From Hyphomicrobiales bacterium (lineage in GTDB: Bacteria; Pseudomonadota; Alphaproteobacteria; Rhizobiales; Methylopilaceae): DNA of 64,000 bases. Shown here piece after piece: positions 7,793 through 15,931 of the stretch. The position numbers were made by a program, and so were the translations under genes. The DNA is taken from assembly GCA_022842205.1 (NCBI GenBank), contig JALHQA010000001.1, forward strand, positions 372,001 to 436,000, read 5' to 3'. Numbering within the stretch: position 1 is the stretch's first letter; each line of letters begins with the position of its first letter. The notes under the pieces were generated by a model. The model searched no databases and had not been told where the DNA came from. It worked only from the letters and a program-made list of their open reading frames with translations.

Positions 7793-8953
7793 ATGCCTCA
7801 GAATCTTGTGGTGTTCTGTGATGGGACAGGCAACGAAATTGGGAGCAATCTCTCAAACGTCTTCACCCTGTTTCGGATCGCTACCCGAAACAAGGATCAA
7901 CGAACCTTTTATCAGCCTGGAATAGGAACGGTCGGTCTCCACGACCCCTGGAACAACGTTCGGCAGAATTTCAGATCAATATTTGGGCTTGTAACCGGCT
8001 GGGGCTTAGACCGAGACATACTCCAGCCGTATCAGTTTTTGTGTAAGCACTATCGGGATGGAGACCGAATTTTTTTGTTCGGGTTCAGTCGGGGTGCATA
8101 CACCGTAAGAGCTCTTGCGGGTTTCATCCATATGATGGGGCTACTGCCCGAAGATCAACGCAATATAGCGTCATATGCCCTCCGGGCCTATAAGGCAGCT
8201 GCCGAGGAAAAGGATTTGGCAGTCGCTTGGGATTTCGCCCAAGTTTCTGGAGGACGTAGAGCCACAATACATTTTTTGGGTCTTTGGGATACCGTCTCGT
8301 CCATACTGGTCCCCCGGCCTGAGCGGATTATACCTACACTCCAAACTCTCCCGTACACGCGAAGAAACCCAAGCGTCAGAATTGTACGTCACGCCGTCGC
8401 ACTTGACGAAAGAAGGCGGATGTTTCGCCTCAATCGATGGCAGATGAATCAGATGTACATGCCCAATAGATTCGCCAAGAAGGCCGCAATTAAACAGGAC
8501 GCGCTAGAAGTCTGGTTTCCAGGTGTCCACGCCGACGTCGGCGGCGGTTACCCCGAGGAAGAGAGTGCGTTGTCCAAGCTGGCGTTGGATTGGATGACGC
8601 GTGAGGCGCACACTCACGGTCTCCATATAAGGACGGCGCTTTTCAACCAGTTAGTGCTTGGCAGACGAAGGAAGAAAAGTAGCGCCCATTATGCGCCGCC
8701 CGACCCGGCCGGACCTGCTCATATATCCTTGAAGGGAGCTTGGCACATCCTCGAATGGCTTCCCAAGAACTGTCGATGGCGTGAAGGAGCGTCTCCAAAA
8801 TCGACGGGGCTTTACTTCCCTCGCGGCGAGCATCGAGAAGTCGATCTTTCTAGTCAGCTAATACATAATTCGGTTTTGAAGCGCCGAGTGTGTGTCATCG
8901 GCTATAAGCCCCCGAACTTACCTCCTGACAGCGAAATCGCATTTACCGTGTGA
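7793..8953 (+). CDS. DUF2235 alpha/beta-hydrolase (Tle1-like phospholipase family)
   Basis: This 386-aa protein starts NLVVFCDGTGNE, the N-terminal hallmark of DUF2235, and has the nucleophile elbow GFSRG with Ser99. A later block, WFPGVHADVGGGYPEE, supplies the catalytic Asp region. The fold is that of T6SS phospholipase effectors of the Tle1 type, but no VgrG, PAAR, adaptor or immunity gene is adjacent. ATG 7793 is chosen over an open upstream frame because GGAGA lies 5-6 nt before it and the domain begins immediately. There is no signal peptide or membrane segment. It ends 11 bp into the convergent metallo-beta-lactamase gene. Substrate unknown. Confidence 0.88.
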   Translation: MPQNLVVFCDGTGNEIGSNLSNVFTLFRIATRNKDQRTFYQPGIGTVGLHDPWNNVRQNFRSIFGLVTGWGLDRDILQPYQFLCKHYRDGDRIFLFGFSRGAYTVRALAGFIHMMGLLPEDQRNIASYALRAYKAAAEEKDLAVAWDFAQVSGGRRATIHFLGLWDTVSSILVPRPERIIPTLQTLPYTRRNPSVRIVRHAVALDERRRMFRLNRWQMNQMYMPNRFAKKAAIKQDALEVWFPGVHADVGGGYPEEESALSKLALDWMTREAHTHGLHIRTALFNQLVLGRRRKKSSAHYAPPDPAGPAHISLKGAWHILEWLPKNCRWREGASPKSTGLYFPRGEHREVDLSSQLIHNSVLKRRVCVIGYKPPNLPPDSEIAFTV

Positions 8954-10043
8954 TTTCCACCAAGGGACAGGCGCCGTCCAGCAACTCAACTACTGGATCA
9001 GCGTCACCTACGCGCTGTCGGAAGCGAACGTGGCCAGTCATCGGCAGTATCGCGGTAGTTTGTCCAACGGTTTCTCTGATTGTGCGCTCCACCGAATGCG
9101 GTCTGCTTTTACGGAATTTGCCAGCCTTCAGTCGGCTGGTTGTAAATGCCTGGTCCGTCAAATTGCATATCCGGTCAATGTCCGGGTCTTTAGGCAATCC
9201 ATACTTCTTATTCCAAGGCGTAAGTATCGAAACGACATTTCTGGCGAGCATATCCGACCACACGTTATCATGATGACCATTCTCAGAACCGTGGTGTGGT
9301 ATCTTGAAAACAATTGCCTTGCCGTGGCTTTGGGGACTTGCTGTCGAATTCAAAACAGCTGACCAACCCAGATCAGCTTTCCCCTGCTTTTCCTCAAGGT
9401 CCGCTCCAAGCAGAACCGATAGGTCGCCTACCGTAAGCCAACAGACGACCGACAGGTCGTTCGGGTGATCCACGGCACGTTTCTTCGTTCCAGACGCGAC
9501 ATCTGGAATCATTGTAGCCAGTTGCTGCAGTGACAGTAAAAACTGTGCATCAGACGGCGACAATGCCCATACGGAACAAGCTGTTGACCCAGCCTTTTGC
9601 AACAAGAGTTTTGAAGCAGTTGCGGGAACCGGCTGTCTGTTCGTTCTGACGAGCGTGGCTATAACCGAACTTATCTCGTCCACTCCTGAGGTTACTTCAA
9701 CGCCATTGGCCGTTGAATACGCTTCAATAAACTCCAGGAATTCGCCCTTGCCAAACGCGGCTGGCATACATACACGAGCAGACGAGCAGGTGCTGACGAG
9801 TTGCTCCATGCCCCTAATGTGATCGTCATGCCAATGGGTAATGATGATCAGTCTGACCGCGCTAGCCGGGTCGACGCCCATCGACTCCAGATAGTTCAGC
9901 GCCGCTGGCTTGGACGAAGAGCCTTTTGTTAGACAGCAGTCGATTACGACCCAGTCCCCATCACCAATGTGAGCGACGATGCATTCGCCAAAGCCCGGCC
10001 CAAAAACGCTCACCTCAAGAACGTCTGCAGCTGGCTGATCCAT
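8943..10043 (-). CDS. Metallo-beta-lactamase-fold hydrolase, third gene of an island operon
   Basis: This 366-aa protein resembles the soluble ComEC/Rec2-type MBL branch. The metal-binding motif THWHDDH holds His70, His72, Asp74 and His75. Later metal-ligand strands are LLGADLEE and KIPHHGSENGHHDNVW. It starts with VSVFGPGFGECIVAHIG, a typical N-terminal strand pair of this branch. No membrane segments or signal peptide are present, so it acts in the cytoplasm. Its ATG overlaps the stop of the preceding gene (TGATG), and that gene in turn overlaps the first by ATGA, so the three are almost certainly one translational unit. A nuclease or phosphodiesterase activity is likely from the family; a phage-defence role is inference. 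Confidence 0.85.
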   Translation of the reverse strand: MDQPAADVLEVSVFGPGFGECIVAHIGDGDWVVIDCCLTKGSSSKPAALNYLESMGVDPASAVRLIIITHWHDDHIRGMEQLVSTCSSARVCMPAAFGKGEFLEFIEAYSTANGVEVTSGVDEISSVIATLVRTNRQPVPATASKLLLQKAGSTACSVWALSPSDAQFLLSLQQLATMIPDVASGTKKRAVDHPNDLSVVCWLTVGDLSVLLGADLEEKQGKADLGWSAVLNSTASPQSHGKAIVFKIPHHGSENGHHDNVWSDMLARNVVSILTPWNKKYGLPKDPDIDRICNLTDQAFTTSRLKAGKFRKSRPHSVERTIRETVGQTTAILPMTGHVRFRQRVGDADPVVELLDGACPLVEITR

Positions 10044-10600
10044 CAGTCTTCCCAGACAAGCTCTTTTTCAATCCGCTGAGCGCGGCTCTTCACTTGGCTC
10101 AACTCCCTTGCCGTCCAAGCAGGTCGTCGCCGAAAAACGATTTGTGATACGCGGCGCTTCGAGCCAGATCGATCTCTTAAATAACCGATCACCCAACGGA
10201 AAACCGCCCCCTCCACTAGTAGATACATGTCCTTCTCGGCGACGTCGTCCAAAGGGAAGGTCGCGGCTTCTTCTTCAATCTCGCTTCTCGCAGTAACATC
10301 TACCAACCGAGCATGGAATTCATGGTCACCAACCGCAGTGACGTATCCTTCCCATTCCTGCAACGGCTGTAAGGACTGAAGCGCGGCCTGAGCTACTACT
10401 AGCGGCACTATGGAGACCCTACTTTCTTCTGGGCTATCAGCGCTAGTTTCGGATGCGTACTTAAGAATCTCAAGGCTGTCGATGTTCGCGTCGCCCTTCT
10501 TCATAACTGCGCGGTCCGCAATGCCCTGACTAGCATTCGTCCGAGGCCGCAGTTGATCATACATTGCCTCTTGCGTATCGAAATCGAAGGCTAAACTCAT
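10043..10600 (-). CDS. Hypothetical protein, middle gene of the MBL operon (185 aa)
   Basis: I do not recognise a named family. The N-terminal half (1-85) looks variable and partly disordered. The second half, QEWEGYVTAVGDHEFHARLVDVTA then FPLDDVAEKDMYLLVEGAVFRWVIGY and VSQIVFRRRPAWT, reads as an all-beta barrel-like domain that I recall in uncharacterised proteins encoded with partner genes. There are no catalytic motifs, signal peptide or membrane segment. It is coupled on both sides: ATGA overlap with the upstream gene and TGATG with the MBL gene. A structural, adaptor or regulatory subunit is plausible. Confidence 0.7.
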   Translation of the reverse strand: MSLAFDFDTQEAMYDQLRPRTNASQGIADRAVMKKGDANIDSLEILKYASETSADSPEESRVSIVPLVVAQAALQSLQPLQEWEGYVTAVGDHEFHARLVDVTARSEIEEEAATFPLDDVAEKDMYLLVEGAVFRWVIGYLRDRSGSKRRVSQIVFRRRPAWTARELSQVKSRAQRIEKELVWED

Positions 10601-11334
10601 TTCACGCCCTCGCGCAAAGACATGATTTGATCGATGACTTCTTCTGCTCTTTGCAAGGCGGCCTCAAAATTTTCGTTCGCGAAGCTTACGATCGGGAACG
10701 CCCCATCACGCTCGACGTTTACAAGTTCGGCATGATAATTCACGTTCATAAAAATTCCCGAACCACCTGTAATCTTGCTAGATGGCTGAACGGTAACGTT
10801 TCGATTACCCTTGAACCCATCGCTTTCCCAATTCTCGCGCATGGTGATGTTAAGCAGTCCGCTTCTCGCTGGTGAACTGCTCTGGTCAATGCAATGGCCG
10901 AACGACCCCCAAGGCTCCAACGGCGCCAGCATCCTGCCGATCTTGTCCCGCGTCTCTTCAGCTCCCACGCCAAAGTGAACTGTCCGGTTGATTCCAACTG
11001 CCGTTAGTGGCGTATGGACCAGAATCTCGCCGAAAACTTTCGTAATAAGATCAAGTATCGAAACCCACGGAGCTTGCGTCGTTTCAACTTGAAATCGCGT
11101 ATGGTCCACTTTTATTGCGAACGTGGCGGCGCGAAATTGAGTGAGCTCGGGATGGATGACATTGACTTCCGAATCCGCAAGCTCCGCGTCCGTGATCGCT
11201 CCACCACGATAAAGCCAATCCGGATTGTAAATCGACGGATTCAAGCTGCCGATCAATACGATCGAAGCGCCGCCGAGTTCAGGGTCAATTCTCATTGTGG
11301 AAGTTACCGCGAGAGAATTTTCTATAAAACGCAT
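10597..11334 (-). CDS. Hypothetical protein, first gene of the MBL operon (TIGR04255-like layout)
   Basis: This 245-aa soluble protein carries a block FAIKVDHTRFQVETTQAPW then VFGEILVHTPLTAVGINRTVHFG. That block resembles the layout of TIGR04255-type proteins, which are small companions often coded with enzymes in accessory loci. The match is by eye and weak. The start is ATG 11334; an alternative ATG at 11295 would drop 13 residues, and neither has a strong ribosome site. It begins the three-gene operon and is the gene nearest to attR. Function unknown. Confidence 0.65.
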   Translation of the reverse strand: MRFIENSLAVTSTMRIDPELGGASIVLIGSLNPSIYNPDWLYRGGAITDAELADSEVNVIHPELTQFRAATFAIKVDHTRFQVETTQAPWVSILDLITKVFGEILVHTPLTAVGINRTVHFGVGAEETRDKIGRMLAPLEPWGSFGHCIDQSSSPARSGLLNITMRENWESDGFKGNRNVTVQPSSKITGGSGIFMNVNYHAELVNVERDGAFPIVSFANENFEAALQRAEEVIDQIMSLREGVK

Positions 11335-11639
11335 TGGGAGCGCAGTTTCAATAGGGGCATACCACGATGATTCGTGCAGTCTTGATCAGCCTTCTACGGC
11401 ATCAAAATGGTGAATTCTTCAAACGACGCCGCGCCGAGCAGAAGCACGCCCCGCTTGAGCGTGAGCTTGCCAACGGGCAACAGAACCGGTACACAAGTTG
11501 AAATGGGGTGGAGTTTTACTGTTTAGAATCAGTATCTTGCCTGATCGATGGGCCGTCCTCTTCTGGGCACCACTTACCCCTTGCGGGCTTGACCGGCGAG
11601 CGCGGGGATTGGCATCGGAGCGAAGCAGGGTTTCGACAC
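11335..11639. other. Right end of the island and junction to chromosomal DNA
   Basis: This 305-bp stretch has no convincing gene. It should hold the promoter of the three-gene MBL operon (minus strand) in its left part, attR at 11555-11575, and chromosomal leader sequence of the S41 peptidase gene after that. A 44-codon frame starting at 11367 has no recognisable content. Confidence 0.6.
11555..11575 (+). other. attR of the genomic island
   Basis: Identical 21-bp copy of the tRNA-Leu 3' end found at 3272-3292, same orientation, without the rest of the tRNA. The two copies enclose 8283 bp of unit length. This marks the right boundary of the island. Confidence 0.92.
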
Positions 11640-12980
11640 ATGCTGATGCCACGTCTCAAACCTCTCTTCGTTGGTGTTCTCGTCTCTTTCCTGGCTTCGG
11701 GTGCCGGACGCGTTCCGGAAGCCGCGAGCGAAACCGGCATCGCCACTCCTTCCGACATCAACGGTATCTGGCGTTCGCAGGGCTATGGCTGGATCTGGGC
11801 CATTGATGGCGAGAAGATCACCCGATACGACGCCGGCGACGGCTACTGCATCGCCCATCCCGACGACGAGGACGATGACAAGGCCGGCCCGATCAGCAGC
11901 CCGTCGCTGTCGGCCGACAAGGATACGCTCAGCCTGAAGCGCAGCGACCCCGACTATATTTACACCTTCGACCGGCTGGCCGAACTGCCGGAAGAGTGCA
12001 GCGAGACGCCGGACACCGACGCCGAGACGGTGTTCGAAACCGCCGTGAAAATGTTCGACGAACATTTCATGTTCTTCAAGGAACGCAAGACCGACTGGCC
12101 GAAACTGGTCGAGAGCCTGCGCGAGGATGTCGACGAGGACACGAGCGAGGCCGAACTGTTCGTCATTCTCGAAGATCTCGTAATGCCGATCGGCGACAGC
12201 CATATCGGTATCCAGGGCACCGTCGAGGAGGAAGCCGGCAGCATCGAGGTCTCGAATCCCAAGCCGCGCGAACAGCCGGCAGGCGCGCCGGTGGTGCCCG
12301 GATCATGGAACACCAACGCCGTCGACGCCATCATGGGAGCGTCGTTGCAGACGTCCGGGGAAATCAGCTGGGGCCTGCTGCGCGACGATATCGGCTATCT
12401 GCGCGTACGTACCATGACCTATATGGAACCCGACGATCTGGAAAATGCTCTGGACGACGCCATGACCGCGTTCGAGGGCGCCCGGGCGGTCATCGTCGAT
12501 GTCAGCATGAATCGCGGCGGAGACGACAGTTTCGGCCGCCGCGTCGCCGCGCGTTTCACCGAGAAATCGACGATGGCCTATTCCAAGCGCGCCGGCGACT
12601 ACAAGGATTCCGAACCGCAGGAGGTTCTTCTTCAGCCTTCCAAGCGTCCCAGCTTCCACGGCCCGGTCTATCTGATTACAGGCCTTGAAACACTCAGCGC
12701 CGCCGAAGTCTTTACGATCGCCATGCGTGCCCTGCCGAACGTCACCCATATCGGCGAGACGACGGACGGCTCGCTGTCCGACGAGCTCTGGAAGCGCCTG
12801 CCGAACGGCTGGACGATGAGTCTTTCCAACGAGATTTACGCCGACTCGAAGGGCGAAGTGTGGGAAGGCCGCGGCATCATTCCGCAAAGGGCGCTGAGGG
12901 TGGAGGACCGCGAGGTGACGGCGGAAGACCGCTGGACCGTGCGGCACGTCGTCGATTTCGTCCGCGACCACGTTCAATAA
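11640..12980 (+). CDS. S41-family peptidase (C-terminal processing peptidase-like), exported
   Basis: This 446-aa protein has an N-terminal signal-like segment (LKPLFVGVLVSFLASGAGRVPEAAS), so it is probably periplasmic. The C-terminal half shows the tail-specific-protease core: VIVDVSMNRGGDDSFGRRVA, then TLSAAEVF with predicted nucleophile Ser353, then HIGETTDGSLSDELWKRLPNG. There is no obvious PDZ domain, as in the tricorn/IRBP-like S41 subgroup. ATG 11640 is used; ATG 11646 is equally possible. It is the first chromosomal gene beyond attR and is followed by a strong terminator. Its substrate is unknown. Confidence 0.85.
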   Translation: MLMPRLKPLFVGVLVSFLASGAGRVPEAASETGIATPSDINGIWRSQGYGWIWAIDGEKITRYDAGDGYCIAHPDDEDDDKAGPISSPSLSADKDTLSLKRSDPDYIYTFDRLAELPEECSETPDTDAETVFETAVKMFDEHFMFFKERKTDWPKLVESLREDVDEDTSEAELFVILEDLVMPIGDSHIGIQGTVEEEAGSIEVSNPKPREQPAGAPVVPGSWNTNAVDAIMGASLQTSGEISWGLLRDDIGYLRVRTMTYMEPDDLENALDDAMTAFEGARAVIVDVSMNRGGDDSFGRRVAARFTEKSTMAYSKRAGDYKDSEPQEVLLQPSKRPSFHGPVYLITGLETLSAAEVFTIAMRALPNVTHIGETTDGSLSDELWKRLPNGWTMSLSNEIYADSKGEVWEGRGIIPQRALRVEDREVTAEDRWTVRHVVDFVRDHVQ

Positions 12981-13010
12981 ATCCCCCGTGCGAATGCACG
13001 GGGGATTTTT
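12981..13010 (+). terminator. Rho-independent terminator after the S41 peptidase
   Basis: Perfect 11-bp stem ATCCCCCGTGC/GCACGGGGGAT with loop GAAT and a run of T. An A/T-rich left flank means it may also serve the convergent PepSY gene. Confidence 0.93.
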
Positions 13011-13018
13011 GTCACGGC

Positions 13019-13339
13019 TCAATCATCCCAGCGATCATCGTCATCATCATCGTCGTCATGCTTGGAGCGCAACACATCGCCGCTGCGGCTGACTTTCAAC
13101 TCGACGCGGCGGCCGTCGGGATTCCGCGCTTCGACCTCATAGCGGCCGTCGTCCCGCTCGATCTCGCGAATACCCGTATAGCCGAGGGTTTTGAGATGCG
13201 ACGACAGTTCATCGACGCTCATCCAGCCGCCGGTGTCGCGTTGCATGCCGCGGCGCCCGTCATCGTCATCGGCGACAGCGGGAAAAGCAGCGGCGGCGAA
13301 GCCGGTTAAAGCCAGCGAAACAAGGGCGATCTTTTTCAT
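13019..13339 (-). CDS. PepSY-domain protein with acidic tail, exported
   Basis: This 106-aa protein has a signal peptide (KKIALVSLALTGFAAAAFPAVA). A single PepSY domain (about residues 35-90) contains LKTLGYTGIREIERDDGRYEVEARNPDGRRVELKV. The C-terminus is almost pure Asp (KHDDDDDDDDRWDD), which suggests divalent-cation binding. ATG 13339 is preferred to ATG 13348 because GGAAGG lies 8-9 nt before the former and abuts the latter. It is convergent with the S41 peptidase and divergent from a second PepSY gene that leads a two-component operon. PepSY proteins near such systems often modulate or report on the sensor, which is inference here. Confidence 0.88.
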   Translation of the reverse strand: MKKIALVSLALTGFAAAAFPAVADDDDGRRGMQRDTGGWMSVDELSSHLKTLGYTGIREIERDDGRYEVEARNPDGRRVELKVSRSGDVLRSKHDDDDDDDDRWDD

Positions 13340-13468
13340 CAGAAGCATTCCTTCCGGTTCGGGCCGGCCCGGAACGGGCAGGCATTTGCTTTTTGCCGGA
13401 AGCGCGATGACAGTCGGCTGATCGCTCTTTTCAGCGTTTTGTCATCTTCGAAACGGCATAGCCCCTGA

Positions 13469-13900
13469 GTGGAAAAGACGCTTCTTGTTCTCCTGTTCGC
13501 GGTGACGCTCGTTTCCGGTCTCGTTATCGGCGGCGGCGCGGTCTATATTTTTCACAGCGTCCCGAACATGCAGACCGCCGCGCCTGCCCCCGCGATTTCC
13601 GTCACGTCGCCCGCTCCGCCCGTTTCTCAACTGCAGCCCGCCGAACCTGCTCCGTCGCGGGCCGCGAGCGACGCCGAGCGCGCGCGCGCGCATGTGGAGC
13701 GTGGGGACTTCCTGCCGCTCGAAACCATCACCGCCGCGCTGCATGAAAAATTTCCCGGCGACATTCTCGGTGTGAAACTCGGCGAGGATGACGGCATCAC
13801 CTATTACGAGTTCAAGATCATGACGTCCGGCGGGCGGGTGATTGAAGTCGAGGTCGATCCGAAGACCGGCCGCGTGGTCGATGTGGATGACGACGACTGA
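13469..13900 (+). CDS. PepSY-domain membrane-anchored protein with acidic tail
   Basis: This 143-aa protein from GTG 13469 has an N-terminal membrane anchor (LLVLLFAVTLVSGLVIGGGAVYIF), then a Pro/Ala-rich linker (about 35-65). A PepSY domain follows (YYEFKIMTSGGRVIEVEVDPKTGRVVDV), ending in DDDD. The PepSY domain would lie in the periplasm. Its stop is 1 bp from the response-regulator start, so it belongs to the same operon as the regulator and kinase and may be their ligand-sensing or modulating partner. Confidence 0.87.
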   Translation: MEKTLLVLLFAVTLVSGLVIGGGAVYIFHSVPNMQTAAPAPAISVTSPAPPVSQLQPAEPAPSRAASDAERARAHVERGDFLPLETITAALHEKFPGDILGVKLGEDDGITYYEFKIMTSGGRVIEVEVDPKTGRVVDVDDDD

Positions 13901-13901
13901 C

Positions 13902-14561
13902 ATGCGTATCCTTTGTGTCGAAGACGATCCGAAAATCCGCGCTGCCCTTGCCTCCGCCATCGAGGCCGCGGGCTATGTCGTCGATACGTCCCCGGACGGC
14001 GAGGACGCATGGTTCCGCGGCGACACCGAAAACTATGCCGCCGTCATTCTCGATCTCGGCCTGCCGGGCATGGACGGGCTTTCGGTGCTGAAGCGCTGGC
14101 GCGAAAACGGACGCACATTCCCCGTCATCATTTTGACCGCGCGCGGCTCATGGCGTGAGCGCGTCGAGGGCATGGATGCCGGCGCCGACGACTACCTGCC
14201 CAAGCCGTTCGAGATGGAGGAGCTGCTGGCGCGCCTGCGCGCCGCGCTGCGGCGGACGGCCGGTATCGCGAACCCCGTAGTGACGCATGGCGGGGTAGCC
14301 CTCGACACGCGGCAGATGCGCGTGACGCGAAACGGCGCCGCCGTCGCGCTGTCGCCACAGGAATACCGGCTCGTCGCCTATATGCTCCACAACAGCGATC
14401 GCGTCGTTCCCCAGCACGAACTGGCCGAACATCTGCAGGGCGAGTATGGCGACCGTGAATCCAACGCCGTCGAAGTTCTGGTTGGCCGCGTGCGGAAAAA
14501 GCTGGGAGCCGATTTCATCGAAACGCGCCGCGGTTTCGGCTACGCGCTGGGCGGACCATGA
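13902..14561 (+). CDS. OmpR/PhoB-type response regulator
   Basis: This 219-aa protein has a receiver domain (1-115) with acidic pocket EDD at 7-9, phospho-acceptor Asp51 (VILDLGLPGMDG) and Lys in DYLPKPFE. A winged-helix DNA-binding domain (about 125-217) contains LSPQEYRLVAYML and ETRRGFGYAL. The stop overlaps the kinase start by ATGA. It resembles the QseB/PmrA group, which commonly pairs with a PepSY protein; a divalent-cation or envelope signal is therefore plausible but not shown. Confidence 0.95.
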   Translation: MRILCVEDDPKIRAALASAIEAAGYVVDTSPDGEDAWFRGDTENYAAVILDLGLPGMDGLSVLKRWRENGRTFPVIILTARGSWRERVEGMDAGADDYLPKPFEMEELLARLRAALRRTAGIANPVVTHGGVALDTRQMRVTRNGAAVALSPQEYRLVAYMLHNSDRVVPQHELAEHLQGEYGDRESNAVEVLVGRVRKKLGADFIETRRGFGYALGGP

Positions 14562-15931
14562 ACGCGTTCCGCTCGCTCCGGCTCCGGCTGTTTCTGTTTG
14601 CATTCGCCGGCGTGCTGGCGGCGCTGGCGCTTGCTGGGTTCGGCCTGACCGCGCTGTTCGGTCGCCATATAGAGCGACGCGTGGCGCAGGACCTCGATGT
14701 CGCCATCGTACAGATCGCCGCCAATCTCGACATCGGCCCAGCGGGAAAACTGCGCCTCTCCGCCGAGCCGTCCCAACCGCGTTTCCAGCAGGTCTATGGC
14801 GGCCTGTACTGGCAGGTTCTGGACGAAACCACGAATGAACGTCTGCGCTCGCGCTCACTGTGGGATTTCGAGTTGACCCCGCCCGCGTTCGACGCGCCGC
14901 CCGGCGAAAGCGTTTCGGCGCGCGCGCATGGCCCGGAAAACCAGGACCTTCTTCTGCGCGAGCGGCGGTTGACACTTGCGCTGCGCGGCGCGCAGCGGCC
15001 GGTGCGCATAACGCTGGCGGAAAACGAGGCCGACATACGCCTGCAGCAAAGAGAGTTCGCGCGCGATCTCGTGCCGGGGCTCGCCATTCTCGGCCTGGTG
15101 CTTCTCGCGGGCGCCTGGCTCCAGGTCGGCGCGGGGCTTCAGCCCTTCGCCGCCATCCGGCGCGGCATTGCCGAGATTCGTACCGGACGGCGCATGCGGC
15201 TGGAAACCGGTGTACCGACGGAGCTCGAACCTCTGGTCTCCGAGGTCAATACGCTGCTCGACGCACAGGACAAGTCGATCCTGCGTGCCCGCGACCGCGC
15301 CGCCGATCTCGCCCACGGGCTGCGAACCCCTTTGACCGCTCTCGCCGCCGACCTGCAGCGCCTGAGGGACCAGGACAAGAGCGACATCGCGGACGACATC
15401 GCGGTACTCTCGACACGCATGCACCGCACCATCGAGCGAGAGATCGCGCGCTCCCGCGCCCGGCATGCGCGCGGTCATTCGGCGATCTCCATAGCGAAGA
15501 TCGCCGATGGCATCAGCCGTACTCTCGCGCGCACGCCGCACGGAGAGTCGATTTCCTTCATGACCGAAGGCAAGGACATCAAGGTGCTCGCCGACGCCGA
15601 CGACGTTTACGATGTGCTCGGAAATCTTATGGAGAACGCCGCACGCGCCGCCGAAACCCGCGTAAGGGTGACGGTCTCCCGCGACGGAGACACGGCGATC
15701 ATCGAAGTCGCGGACGACGGCGCGAATGCCGACGCCGAACATATCGCAACGCTTGCCGCGCGCGGCGCGCGGCAGGACGAAAGCCGCGGCGCGGGCCTTG
15801 GTCTTGCCATCGTGTCGGATGTTCTCGCGGCTTACGAAACCGCGCCGGAATTCTTAAGGTCCGAGCTTGGCGGGCTCTCGGTGCGGTTTCGACTCAAGGC
15901 GTCACAGCCCGACGGCGCAGAAGAACCATAA
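14558..15931 (+). CDS. Sensor histidine kinase, partner of the adjacent OmpR-type regulator
   Basis: This 457-aa membrane kinase has TM1 at about residues 9-33 and TM2 at about 170-190 enclosing a periplasmic sensor region. A HAMP-like segment and the dimerisation H-box DLAHGLRTPLTA (phospho-acceptor His253) follow. The ATPase domain has the N box NLMENAARAA, the G1 box VADDGANA and the G2 box GAGLGLAIVSDVL. It overlaps the regulator by 4 nt and, at its 3' end, overlaps the convergent PQ-loop-like gene by 38 bp. Confidence 0.95.
   Translation: MNAFRSLRLRLFLFAFAGVLAALALAGFGLTALFGRHIERRVAQDLDVAIVQIAANLDIGPAGKLRLSAEPSQPRFQQVYGGLYWQVLDETTNERLRSRSLWDFELTPPAFDAPPGESVSARAHGPENQDLLLRERRLTLALRGAQRPVRITLAENEADIRLQQREFARDLVPGLAILGLVLLAGAWLQVGAGLQPFAAIRRGIAEIRTGRRMRLETGVPTELEPLVSEVNTLLDAQDKSILRARDRAADLAHGLRTPLTALAADLQRLRDQDKSDIADDIAVLSTRMHRTIEREIARSRARHARGHSAISIAKIADGISRTLARTPHGESISFMTEGKDIKVLADADDVYDVLGNLMENAARAAETRVRVTVSRDGDTAIIEVADDGANADAEHIATLAARGARQDESRGAGLGLAIVSDVLAAYETAPEFLRSELGGLSVRFRLKASQPDGAEEP

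Noticed and set aside
11367-11501. A 44-codon frame inside the island's right end
   Set aside because: No ribosome site or recognisable content; it lies across the likely promoter of the MBL operon.
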